From assembly GCA_947585795.1 (NCBI GenBank), contig CANPXG010000002.1, forward strand, positions 1 through 64,000: DNA of 64,000 nt, in the 5' to 3' direction. Position 1 is the stretch's first letter, and each line of letters opens with the position of its first letter. A program made the translations under genes and the position numbers. The notes beneath the pieces are model-generated. The model was not told the origin of the DNA. It saw only the letters and a list, made by a program, of their open reading frames with translations, and ran no database searches. The stretch is from an uncultured Clostridia bacterium. Its GTDB lineage: Bacteria; Bacillota; Clostridia; UBA1381. Shown in pieces: positions 16,323-23,642 of the stretch.

Positions 16323-16595
16323 ATGGAAAACAACATAATAATGTTAGAGGATGAAAACGGCTGCATGATCGAGTTTGAAGCGATCGACGTATTTGAGTTT
16401 GAGGGAGTGACGTACTTCGCACTTATGGAGGTACTTCCCGACGACGAACCCAACGACGAGGTACTTATCATGCAGGTCGAGGGCGACATTGAAAACGAGG
16501 AAGCGGAGCTTGTCATGGTAGACGACGAGGCACAGCTTGAAAGAGCGTTCAATGAGTTCTTGAGAAGAGATGAGGAAATGAACGGCGGCGAATAA
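16323..16595 (+). CDS. DUF1292 (YrzB-like) protein
   Basis: A 90-aa very acidic small protein beginning MENNIIMLEDENGCMIEFEAID, matching the DUF1292 family in pattern (an acidic beta-rich domain with VTYFALMEVL). Function is unknown, but the gene is almost always next to ruvX in Firmicutes, as here. AAAGGA precedes the ATG by eight bases; the longer open frame starting at 16245 overlaps ruvX and lacks a ribosome site. Confidence 0.9.
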   Translation: MENNIIMLEDENGCMIEFEAIDVFEFEGVTYFALMEVLPDDEPNDEVLIMQVEGDIENEEAELVMVDDEAQLERAFNEFLRRDEEMNGGE

Positions 16596-16632
16596 AAAAA
16601 GCAAAATTTTTTAAAAAAACATATTTTGCCTA

Positions 16633-16661
16633 TTGAATTTATTCCCGCAATATGCTATCAT
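16633..16661 (+). promoter_or_regulatory. Promoter of the 6S-like RNA
   Basis: TTGAAT (16633-16638), 17-bp spacer, TATCAT (16656-16661); predicted start near 16668. Confidence 0.55.
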
Positions 16662-16667
16662 ATAATT

Positions 16668-16880
16668 AGAAAAGTTAATAGCTTATTACCCTGGGATTTC
16701 GCGTTAAAAAGTCTTTTTTTTACCAACAATTCTTCTAAGGGATTCCTACTCCGGTCACGGCGTATACGCCTCCTTTCCTTCGGGACTGCCAGTGGACATA
16801 TAAAGTGATCGGGAGGTAACCCACCTGCATGGGCAGGTAGAAACTCGGCTTTTCAGACGGTTATCTCGGGGTTTTCATTT
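16668..16880 (+). ncRNA. ssrS: 6S RNA candidate
   Basis: A roughly 200-nt non-coding stretch with its own promoter. Its ends pair: ACCCTGGGAT at 16688-16697 with ATCTCGGGGT at 16863-16872, ten bp with two G-U pairs. A second internal stem pairs CTCC-GGTCAC (about 16751-16760) with GTGATC-G-GGAG (about 16807-16817), and a hairpin ACCTGC-ATGG-GCAGGT lies on the 3' side at about 16825-16840. A long closing stem, an open middle, a 3' hairpin and a terminal stem is the layout of 6S RNA, which binds the SigA holoenzyme in stationary phase. The identity rests on architecture and length, not on a database match; no ORF with a ribosome site overlaps. Confidence 0.6.
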
Positions 16881-16888
16881 TTAACGGT

Positions 16889-16913
16889 CGTGAAACGTTT
16901 CACGGCTTTTTTT
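16889..16913 (+). terminator. Terminator downstream of the 6S-like RNA
   Basis: Perfect 16-bp palindrome CGTGAAACGTTTCACG at 16889-16904 followed by a seven-T run (16907-16913). Confidence 0.8.
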
Positions 16914-17012
16914 CGTGCGCACGTTTTGACAAAGGTTCTTAAATTTCGCCAAAGGGAAAAGGCGGTCGGAAGAAGAAATAATAAATGATAATAAAATACG
17001 GGAGGAAGAAGT

Positions 17013-17360
17013 ATGGAATTGTTTTTATCGGGTAAGCACCACACTCTCATAGTAAAAATATACGGTGAGCTTGACCACCACGCATCGGTCGGTATCCGCG
17101 AGAGCGTGGACAGGGAGCTCGGACGCACGGGAGCGCGCAATGTGGCGTTTGACCTCAGCCGCGTCACGTTTATGGACAGCTCCGGTATAGGCGTGATCAT
17201 GGGACGCTGCAAGGTGACGAAGTCACTCGGCGGCAGAGTTATCGTGTACGGCGCGTCGGGAGATGTGAAACGCATAATCGAAATGTCCGGTATAGACGCT
17301 ATCGCGCGCGTCGCGGACAGCGTCGAGGACGGAATGAGGGAGGTTGAAGCAAATGTATAG
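17013..17360 (+). CDS. spoIIAA: Anti-sigma F factor antagonist SpoIIAA
   Basis: STAS-domain protein of 115 aa. When unphosphorylated it binds SpoIIAB and frees sigma F in the forespore. The phosphorylation site is visible in FMDSSGIGVIMGR, and GELDHHASVGIRE is the usual early motif. GGGAGGAAG precedes the ATG. It is the first gene of a complete spoIIA operon, overlapping spoIIAB by 8 bases. I could not identify a convincing SigH promoter in the 100 bases upstream, although that is what would be expected. Confidence 0.96.
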   Translation: MELFLSGKHHTLIVKIYGELDHHASVGIRESVDRELGRTGARNVAFDLSRVTFMDSSGIGVIMGRCKVTKSLGGRVIVYGASGDVKRIIEMSGIDAIARVADSVEDGMREVEANV

Positions 17361-17775
17361 AAACAGTATGAAGGTGGAGTTTCCCAACAACTCCGACAAC
17401 GAGCGTTTTGCGAGGACCGTCGCGGCGGCGTTTATATTGGAGCTTGATCCGACGATAGACCAGCTCTCCGAGGTAAAGACGGCGGTGTCGGAGGCGGTCA
17501 CGAACGCGATAATTCACGGCTACGATTGCGGCGAGGGCACCGTCACCATGGAGGGAAATATTTACGGCGACGTCGTGGAATTTACCGTATCGGACAGCGG
17601 CGTGGGCATACCCGACATAAATCGCGCGCGTGAGCCGCTGTTTACGGGCAAGCCGGAAATGGAGGAACGCTCCGGCATGGGCTTTACCATTATGGAAACG
17701 TTTATGGACTCGCTTGACGTGCAGAGCGAGGTCGGCAAGGGTACGCGTATAACGATGAGTAAAAGATTAAAGTAG
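17353..17775 (+). CDS. spoIIAB: Anti-sigma F factor SpoIIAB
   Basis: GHKL-family serine kinase and anti-sigma factor of 140 aa that holds sigma F inactive and phosphorylates SpoIIAA. It shows the N-box VSEAVTNAIIHGYD, the G1 box VSDSGVGIPD and the G2 region RSGMGFTIMETFMD. The ATG at 17353 overlaps the spoIIAA stop codon region, implying translational coupling; GGGAGG lies in the end of spoIIAA. Confidence 0.97.
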   Translation: MYRNSMKVEFPNNSDNERFARTVAAAFILELDPTIDQLSEVKTAVSEAVTNAIIHGYDCGEGTVTMEGNIYGDVVEFTVSDSGVGIPDINRAREPLFTGKPEMEERSGMGFTIMETFMDSLDVQSEVGKGTRITMSKRLK

Positions 17776-17818
17776 GAAATTTATGCCGTCCGTCGCGGCG
17801 GCGGAATGGAGGATCAAG

Positions 17819-18535
17819 ATGCGCGATAACGCTGCTTTACTTGAACGCGCGCGGGAGGGGGACAAGCAGGCGGAAAACATATTGGTGGAGGAAAACATGG
17901 GACTTGTTTACAGCATCGTAAAGCGGTACTCTAACCGTGGCTCTGAAACGGAGGACTTGACGCAGATAGGCGCGATAGGACTTATAAAGGCGGTCAAAAA
18001 ATTTGATCCCGACTTTAACGTGCAGTTTTCAACGTACGCGGTACCGATGATAGCGGGCGAGATAAAGAGGTTTCTCCGCGACGACGGCGCGGTGAAGATA
18101 AGCAGGACGCTCAAGGAAAACGCGCTCAAGGGAAAACGCGCCGAGGAAATGCTTCGCCGCCGTCTTAACCGCGAGCCGACGATAAACGAGATAGCCGAGG
18201 AGTGCGGAATCGACGCGGAAAGTCTGATCGAAGCGTTTGAAGCCGCCGCGCCGCCGGAAAGCATTTACGACAGTGTGTACACGGGCAGCGACAAGGAGAT
18301 ACGCCTTCTTGACGTGCTTGCAGGCGGCACGATAGAGGACGACGTTATAAATAAAGTCATGATAGACGACATACTTTCGCGCCTTACGCCGAGGGAGAAG
18401 GAAATAATAGTGCTTCGCTACTTCCGCGGCAAAACGCAGTCGGAGATAGCGAAGGTGATAGGCGTGTCGCAGGTGCAGGTGTCGAGGATAGAGAAAAAGG
18501 CGATAGAACGAATCAAAAACGAAATACCGAAGTAA
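17819..18535 (+). CDS. sigF: Sporulation sigma factor SigF (SpoIIAC)
   Basis: Forespore-specific sigma factor of 238 aa, controlled by SpoIIAA and SpoIIAB. Region 2 reads VYSIVKRYSNRGSETEDLTQIG and FSTYAVPMIAGEIKRFLRDDG; region 3 LKENALKGKRAEEML; region 4 LTPREKEIIVLRYFRGKTQSEIAKVIGVSQVQVSRIEKKA in overlapping motifs. The ATG at 17819 has GGAGG at six bases; an upstream in-frame ATG at 17783 is possible but less well supported. The complete operon is good evidence that the host can form endospores. Confidence 0.96.
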   Translation: MRDNAALLERAREGDKQAENILVEENMGLVYSIVKRYSNRGSETEDLTQIGAIGLIKAVKKFDPDFNVQFSTYAVPMIAGEIKRFLRDDGAVKISRTLKENALKGKRAEEMLRRRLNREPTINEIAEECGIDAESLIEAFEAAAPPESIYDSVYTGSDKEIRLLDVLAGGTIEDDVINKVMIDDILSRLTPREKEIIVLRYFRGKTQSEIAKVIGVSQVQVSRIEKKAIERIKNEIPK

Positions 18536-18559
18536 AGCGCCGCCATGCCGCTTTGCGTA

Positions 18560-18589
18560 TTGACTTTTACACCTTTGCTGTGATATTAT
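18560..18589 (+). promoter_or_regulatory. Promoter of the alpha-galactosidase gene
   Basis: TTGACT (18560-18565), 18-bp spacer, TATTAT (18584-18589) with an extended -10 TG one base upstream. Confidence 0.6.
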
Positions 18590-18621
18590 GTGTTTAATAT
18601 TTAAACGTCGGAGGGGACGAG

Positions 18622-20724
18622 ATGACAGAGGAAATTTACACCGCCGTTTTGGGCGATATGGAGGCAATATACAGCCGCAGCGCGGAAACTGGTATCACGG
18701 GACTTACGCTGCTTCCCGTCACGGACAAAAAACATAAAGATCGCCGCGCGGAGGTGCGGTCGCTCGCGGAGGTAAAAATAATAGGCGACAACTATTCGGG
18801 CGACTACTTCGGGGGAGAGTCCATGAAGTACAGCGAAACCACGCTGTCGCTCAAATACGACAGCCAATCGGTACATACGGACGGCGCTGTGACGCGCATA
18901 GTCACGCGGCTAAAATCGGACAAAGGGCTTTGCGTCATCCATACGCTCACACATAAAAAGGGACGCGGCTACGTAAGCGTGGAAACGGAGCTTGTAAACA
19001 ACACCGACGGCGACATAAGAGTCGAGATGCTTTCGTCATTCGCGGTCTGCAAAATTTCCCCTTACCTTGAGGGCGCGGGTGAAAACTCGATGCTTTTGCA
19101 CCGTATGCGCGGTAAGTGGAGCATGGAGGGAAGACTTGTCACCGAAACGCTTGAGGATTTGCTCTTGGAGGAGTGCTGGTGCTATGGCAACTCAAAAAGC
19201 GTCCGCTTCGGACAGGTGGGCTCGATGCCGGTAAAGGGATATTTCCCGTTTATGGCGGTAGAGGACACCAAAAACAACGTTATTTGGGGCGCGCAGCTCA
19301 AATGTCCGTCCTCGTGGCAAATGGAGATAACCCGCGGCGACGACGGAGTATGCCTGTCGGGCGGACAAGCCGACAGGGAGTTTGGGCACTGGATAAAGAC
19401 GGTAAAACGCGGCGAAAGCTTTAAGGGGCACGTGGCTGTGCTCAGCGTTTGCAAGGGCAGCGTTGACAGTATATGCGCGCGTCTTGTCGAGGCACAGGAG
19501 GACGCGCTTGACGTGCCCGAGAGCGAGGAAGCTCTGCCCGTGATATTTAACGAGTACTGCACGACGTGGGGCAACCCGTCGCACGCCAATATAGAAGCGA
19601 TACTTGACGTGATAGACGGTAAGGGCATAGACTACTTCGTCATAGACTGCGGCTGGTTCAAAAAGGACGGCGCTCCGTGGGACATAAGCATGGGCGATTA
19701 CATACCGTCAAAGACGCTCTTTCCTCACGGAATAGGCGAAACGGCGCGGCTCATAAGGTCGCGCGGTATGCGCGCGGGCATATGGTTCGAAATTGAAACG
19801 GTCGGACGCTTGTCCGACGCGTACAATAACACGGACTTACTACTAAAACGCGACGGCGTGACGCTCACAACGCGAAACCGCCGCTTTTGGAACATGACGG
19901 ACGAGAGGGTAATAAAGTACCTCGACGAGCGCGTCATAAATTTTCTCAAAGAAAACGGTTTTTCTTATATAAAGGTGGACTACAACGAAACCATAGGCAT
20001 AGGCTGTGACGACGGCGACAGCTTGGGCGAGGGCTTAAGGCGCAACATGGAAGGCGCGCAGGACTACTTTAAGCGTATGCGCGCGGCGATCCCCGACCTT
20101 GTGACAGAAAATTGCGCGTCGGGCGGCAACCGCTTGGAGCCGAGCTTTATGGCGCTCTCGTCAATGGCGTCTTTTTCGGATGCGCACGAGTGCGTCGAAA
20201 TACCGCTGATAGCCGCCAATCTGCACCGCGCGGTGCTTCCGCGCCAAAGTCAGATATGGTGCGTGATACGCGAAAACGACAGTAAAAAAAGAATAGCGTA
20301 CTCCGTCGCCGCGGCGTTTTTGGGCAGGATGTGTCTTTCGGGCGACGTTATAAACCTCACGGACGACAAGTGGCGCGTAATAGAGGACGGCATATCGTTT
20401 TACAAAAAGGCTGTGCCCGTGATTAAGCGCGGCTTCACGCATATTTACCGCGAAAACGTCACATCGTACCGCCACCCCGAAGGGTACCAGGCACTCGTGC
20501 GCGAAAACGACGAGCTCATTCTCTGCGTAATTCACTCCTTCAAAAACGCGCCGAAGGAGATAAGCGTAAAATTGACGGCGGACGCGGAGGTGACCGACAC
20601 GTACCCGCGCCTTGGCGAAAACGCGCGCGCGGAAAACGGCACGCTCACCGTTTCGGGAATTGAAGATTTTGTCGGCTGCGGCGTGATCATGCGCAAAAAA
20701 GGTGCACACAACACGAAGAACTAA
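18622..20724 (+). CDS. GH36 alpha-galactosidase
   Basis: Retaining glycosidase of 700 aa that removes terminal alpha-galactose from raffinose-type sugars, galactomannan or other galactosides. There is no signal peptide, so it should act in the cytoplasm on imported oligosaccharides. The (beta/alpha)8 barrel starts near residue 310 (FNEYCTTWGNPSH). FVIDCGWF, GMRAGIWFEIE and YIKVDYNE follow; the Asp of KVDYN (about 452) fits the nucleophile. ENCASGGNRLEPS and FSDAHE (about 519) occupy the acid/base region, where many GH36 enzymes have SDxTD. The N-terminal 300 residues form the beta-supersandwich. Specificity is inferred; no transporter lies beside it. Confidence 0.88.
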   Translation: MTEEIYTAVLGDMEAIYSRSAETGITGLTLLPVTDKKHKDRRAEVRSLAEVKIIGDNYSGDYFGGESMKYSETTLSLKYDSQSVHTDGAVTRIVTRLKSDKGLCVIHTLTHKKGRGYVSVETELVNNTDGDIRVEMLSSFAVCKISPYLEGAGENSMLLHRMRGKWSMEGRLVTETLEDLLLEECWCYGNSKSVRFGQVGSMPVKGYFPFMAVEDTKNNVIWGAQLKCPSSWQMEITRGDDGVCLSGGQADREFGHWIKTVKRGESFKGHVAVLSVCKGSVDSICARLVEAQEDALDVPESEEALPVIFNEYCTTWGNPSHANIEAILDVIDGKGIDYFVIDCGWFKKDGAPWDISMGDYIPSKTLFPHGIGETARLIRSRGMRAGIWFEIETVGRLSDAYNNTDLLLKRDGVTLTTRNRRFWNMTDERVIKYLDERVINFLKENGFSYIKVDYNETIGIGCDDGDSLGEGLRRNMEGAQDYFKRMRAAIPDLVTENCASGGNRLEPSFMALSSMASFSDAHECVEIPLIAANLHRAVLPRQSQIWCVIRENDSKKRIAYSVAAAFLGRMCLSGDVINLTDDKWRVIEDGISFYKKAVPVIKRGFTHIYRENVTSYRHPEGYQALVRENDELILCVIHSFKNAPKEISVKLTADAEVTDTYPRLGENARAENGTLTVSGIEDFVGCGVIMRKKGAHNTKN

Positions 20725-20753
20725 ATAAAATTTCGCAAATGGAAATATTAGTC

Positions 20754-20782
20754 TTGACAAACTTTTTTTGCTGTGCTACAAT
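20754..20782 (+). promoter_or_regulatory. glnA promoter
   Basis: TTGACA (20754-20759), 17-bp spacer, TACAAT (20777-20782). The transcript would start near 20789, immediately before a terminator hairpin. Confidence 0.8.
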
Positions 20783-20795
20783 GTAACGTGAACAA

Positions 20796-20832
20796 AGGTG
20801 TTTCTTCCACGGGGGAGAAGCGCCTTTTTTTC
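20796..20832 (+). promoter_or_regulatory. Leader terminator (attenuator) of glnA
   Basis: A 13-bp stem with G-U pairs joins 20796-20808 to 20813-20825 around an ACGG loop and is followed directly by T residues. It stands only a few bases after the predicted transcription start and about 50 bases before glnA, so most transcripts should stop unless antitermination occurs. The gene after glnA encodes an ANTAR RNA-binding antiterminator, the likely partner. I could not draw the two hexaloop hairpins usual for ANTAR targets with confidence. Confidence 0.75.
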
Positions 20833-20880
20833 CGAAAGTAACATAGTATTTGGCGTATATATTATGAAAGGAACGTGGGT

Positions 20881-22209
20881 ATGATGACGAAAAAGGACAT
20901 CTTGAATTTAGTCGAGAAGGAGGACGTGAGCTTTGTACGCTTACAGTTTACCGACATTTTGGGAACTATGCGCAACATGGCTGTCACCGCGTCGAAGCTT
21001 AAGGACGCGCTTGACGAGCGCTGTATGTTTGACGGCTCTTGCATAAAAGGATTTGTGAGCATAGAGGAAAGCGATCTGTTTCTCCACCCCGACCTTGACA
21101 CGTTCACCATATTCCCGTGGCGTCCGCATCAGGGAAAAGTCGCCAGACTTATATGCGACGTGTATAAGCCCGACGGCACTCGCCTTGAGAGCGATCCGCG
21201 CCGCGTGCTCCAAAACGCCATCAAGGAAGCGGCTGACATGGGCTACACATTCGAGGTCGGTCCCGAGTGCGAATTCTTTTTATTCAATACCGACGAGCGC
21301 GGCAACCCCGTTCTCGATCCGCACGACAACGCGGGCTACTTTGACCTCGCACCCCTCGACAACGGCGAGAACTGCCGAAGAGAAATATGTTTGACGCTCG
21401 AGGAAATGGGCTACGCAGTGGAAGCCTCGCACCACGAAATGGCACCGGGACAGCACGAGATAACGTTTAAATATGACGACGCTTTAAAAACGGCTGACAG
21501 AATAGTGACGTTCAGAACGGTCGTAAAAACGATTGCGAAGAGAAACGGCTTGCACGCGTCATTTATGCCCAAACCAATGGAGGGCGAAAACGGAAGCGGC
21601 ATGCACCTCACGATGTCACTTTCCAAGGACGGCAAAAACGTATTCTGCTCCGACAACGAAAACAGCCGCCTTTCCGACACGGCATACAAATTCATAGCGG
21701 GACTTTTGAAGTACACGCCCGACATGGCGTGCCTCACGAACCCGACGGTGAACTCCTACAAGAGATTTATACCGGGCTACGAAGCTCCGTGCTACATATC
21801 GTGGTCGGAGAGCAACAGGAGCCTTCTTGTACGAGTACCCTCGTCGCGCAACGGAAACGACGCGCGGGTGGAGCTTCGCTCACCGGATCCGACGGCGAAT
21901 CCCTACCTTGCCTTGGCGGCATGCCTAAAGGCGGGGCTTGCGGGCATAAGGGACAACGAGGCGCTGCCGCCCAGCATCGACGTAAATATTTACAAGCTTT
22001 CCGACAAGGAAAGGGAGTACTTGGGCATAAAGAGCCTGCCGATAAGCCTTAACGAGGCGATAAACATAGGCAAAAAATCGGAATTTATAAAAGAACTTTT
22101 GGGCGAAAAATTTGCGTCGAGCTACTTCGCCGCGAAGGAACAGGAATACGGCGAGTACCGCCGCACCATCAACCAGTGGGAAATTGAAAAATATCTTATA
22201 GAATATTAA
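20881..22209 (+). CDS. glnA: Glutamine synthetase, type I
   Basis: ATP-dependent ligation of ammonia to glutamate, the entry point of ammonium assimilation. The 442-aa size and lack of the adenylylation-loop insertion fit the GSI-alpha class of Firmicutes. The protein shows RLQFTDILGTMRNM, FDGSCIKGF, the catalytic glutamates in GPECEFFLF, NGLHASFMPKPM, and VPSSRNGNDARVELRSPDPTANPYLA in overlapping parts. The start is one of two adjacent ATGs (20881, 20884) behind AAAGGA. It is probably regulated by a leader terminator and the downstream ANTAR protein. Confidence 0.96.
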   Translation: MMTKKDILNLVEKEDVSFVRLQFTDILGTMRNMAVTASKLKDALDERCMFDGSCIKGFVSIEESDLFLHPDLDTFTIFPWRPHQGKVARLICDVYKPDGTRLESDPRRVLQNAIKEAADMGYTFEVGPECEFFLFNTDERGNPVLDPHDNAGYFDLAPLDNGENCRREICLTLEEMGYAVEASHHEMAPGQHEITFKYDDALKTADRIVTFRTVVKTIAKRNGLHASFMPKPMEGENGSGMHLTMSLSKDGKNVFCSDNENSRLSDTAYKFIAGLLKYTPDMACLTNPTVNSYKRFIPGYEAPCYISWSESNRSLLVRVPSSRNGNDARVELRSPDPTANPYLALAACLKAGLAGIRDNEALPPSIDVNIYKLSDKEREYLGIKSLPISLNEAINIGKKSEFIKELLGEKFASSYFAAKEQEYGEYRRTINQWEIEKYLIEY

Positions 22210-22235
22210 ACAATTTTCCGAGGGGGGTAACAGCG

Positions 22236-22760
22236 GTGGAGCGAGTTATACTGGCTTTTTCAAAGGACGCCGCCGCCGACAAGGTACGAAAAATGCTTGA
22301 CGGCAGCGGGTATGAAGTCTGTGCGGTCTGTCATTCCAAGGCTGAGTTGCTGCGTTCTGTTACGGACATGGACGAAACGCTTATAATTATGGGATATAAG
22401 CTGCCGGACGCGGTCGCGGACGAGGTTGCCGAGGATCTGCGCGAAGGTCAGAAGCTGATGAGCATAGTACGAGCCGAAAGGCAAAACGAGATATACGATC
22501 AGGACATTTTTGTTGTGACGCTGCCGGTAAATCGGCAAATACTTATAAACTCGATAGAAACGTTTGTCGGCATCATCGAAAGACGTAAACACAGAGCACG
22601 GCGCACGCCGGAGGAGGAAAAAATAATTGCCGACGCGAAGGCGTATTTAATGGAAAATCACAGAATGACCGAGGACCAGGCGCACAGATTTATTCAAAAG
22701 AGAAGCATGGACGTTGGCGCGAGATTTATTGACACGGCGCGTCAGATATTAGGCATATAA
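22236..22760 (+). CDS. ANTAR-domain antiterminator (GlnR/NasT-like response regulator)
   Basis: A 174-aa regulator with an N-terminal receiver-like domain (about 1-115) and a C-terminal ANTAR RNA-binding domain (about 120-174: KIIADAKAYLMENHRMTED, QAHRFIQKRSMD, RFIDTARQIL). ANTAR proteins bind paired hairpins in leader RNA and prevent termination. The receiver looks degenerate: no clear DD pair plus phospho-acceptor Asp is visible in the usual positions, so control may be by protein partner rather than phosphorylation. It starts at GTG 22236 behind AGGGGGG and lies 26 bases after glnA, whose leader holds a terminator. A similar glnA-glnR arrangement is known in Clostridium. Confidence 0.9.
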   Translation: MERVILAFSKDAAADKVRKMLDGSGYEVCAVCHSKAELLRSVTDMDETLIIMGYKLPDAVADEVAEDLREGQKLMSIVRAERQNEIYDQDIFVVTLPVNRQILINSIETFVGIIERRKHRARRTPEEEKIIADAKAYLMENHRMTEDQAHRFIQKRSMDVGARFIDTARQILGI

Positions 22761-22781
22761 ACAATTCACGGGGGTATTCAT

Positions 22782-23627
22782 ATGAACAAATTCAAATTCA
22801 CAAAAATGCACGGGGCGGGCAACGACTACATATACGTGAACTGCTTCGAGGAAAAGGTCGAGGACATAAACGCGACGGCGAAAAAGGTAAGCGACCGTCA
22901 CTTCGGCATAGGCTCCGACGGACTTGTTTTGATATGCCCGTCGGACAAGGCGGATTTTCGTATGGACATGTACAACAGCGACGGCACACAGGCTGAGATG
23001 TGCGGCAACGCGACGCGCTGCGTCGGAAAGTACGTGCACGACAAGGGACTTACCGACAAAACGGAGATCACGCTCGAAACGCTTGCGGGTATCAAAATTT
23101 TAAAATTAAACCTCGACGAAAACGGCATGGTTGACACGGTACGCGTAAACATGGGAAGTCCGGAGCTCGTACCGAAAAACATTCCGATAAGCTCCGACCT
23201 CGACCGATTTATCGAGCAGCCAATCGAAGTTGACGGTAAGGAGTACCGCGTCACGGGAGTTTCGATGGGGAACCCGCACGCGGTCACATACATTGACGAC
23301 GTTGATAACTTGGACATAGAAAAGCTTGGACCGAAATTTGAGAACCACAAGCTGTTCCCGAAGCGCATAAACACGGAGTTTGCGCAAATCGTGGACAAAA
23401 ACACGATAAAAATGCGCGTGTGGGAGCGCGGCGCGGGTGAAACGCTTGCGTGCGGCACGGGTGCTTGCGCGACGCTCGTCGCGGCGAACCTGTCGGGCTT
23501 GGTTGGCGACGAGGCGGACTTGGTGCTTTTGGGCGGCACGCTCCACATACGCTGGGATAAGGACGAAAATAACGTGTACATGACAGGTCCCGCCGCGTTC
23601 GTTTTCGACGGCGAGATCACGGTCTAA
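22782..23627 (+). CDS. dapF: Diaminopimelate epimerase
   Basis: Cofactor-independent racemisation of LL- to meso-diaminopimelate, for lysine and peptidoglycan. The 281-aa protein has both catalytic cysteines: EMCGNATRCVGKY near residue 75 and ETLACGTGACATLVAAN near residue 225. The N-terminal FTKMHGAGNDYIYVN is typical. It follows the ANTAR gene by 21 bases and may be in the glnA transcription unit. Together with dapL (26078) and murE (50571) it indicates a meso-DAP cell wall. Confidence 0.97.
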   Translation: MNKFKFTKMHGAGNDYIYVNCFEEKVEDINATAKKVSDRHFGIGSDGLVLICPSDKADFRMDMYNSDGTQAEMCGNATRCVGKYVHDKGLTDKTEITLETLAGIKILKLNLDENGMVDTVRVNMGSPELVPKNIPISSDLDRFIEQPIEVDGKEYRVTGVSMGNPHAVTYIDDVDNLDIEKLGPKFENHKLFPKRINTEFAQIVDKNTIKMRVWERGAGETLACGTGACATLVAANLSGLVGDEADLVLLGGTLHIRWDKDENNVYMTGPAAFVFDGEITV

Positions 23628-23642
23628 GCAGGGGAGCAGATA

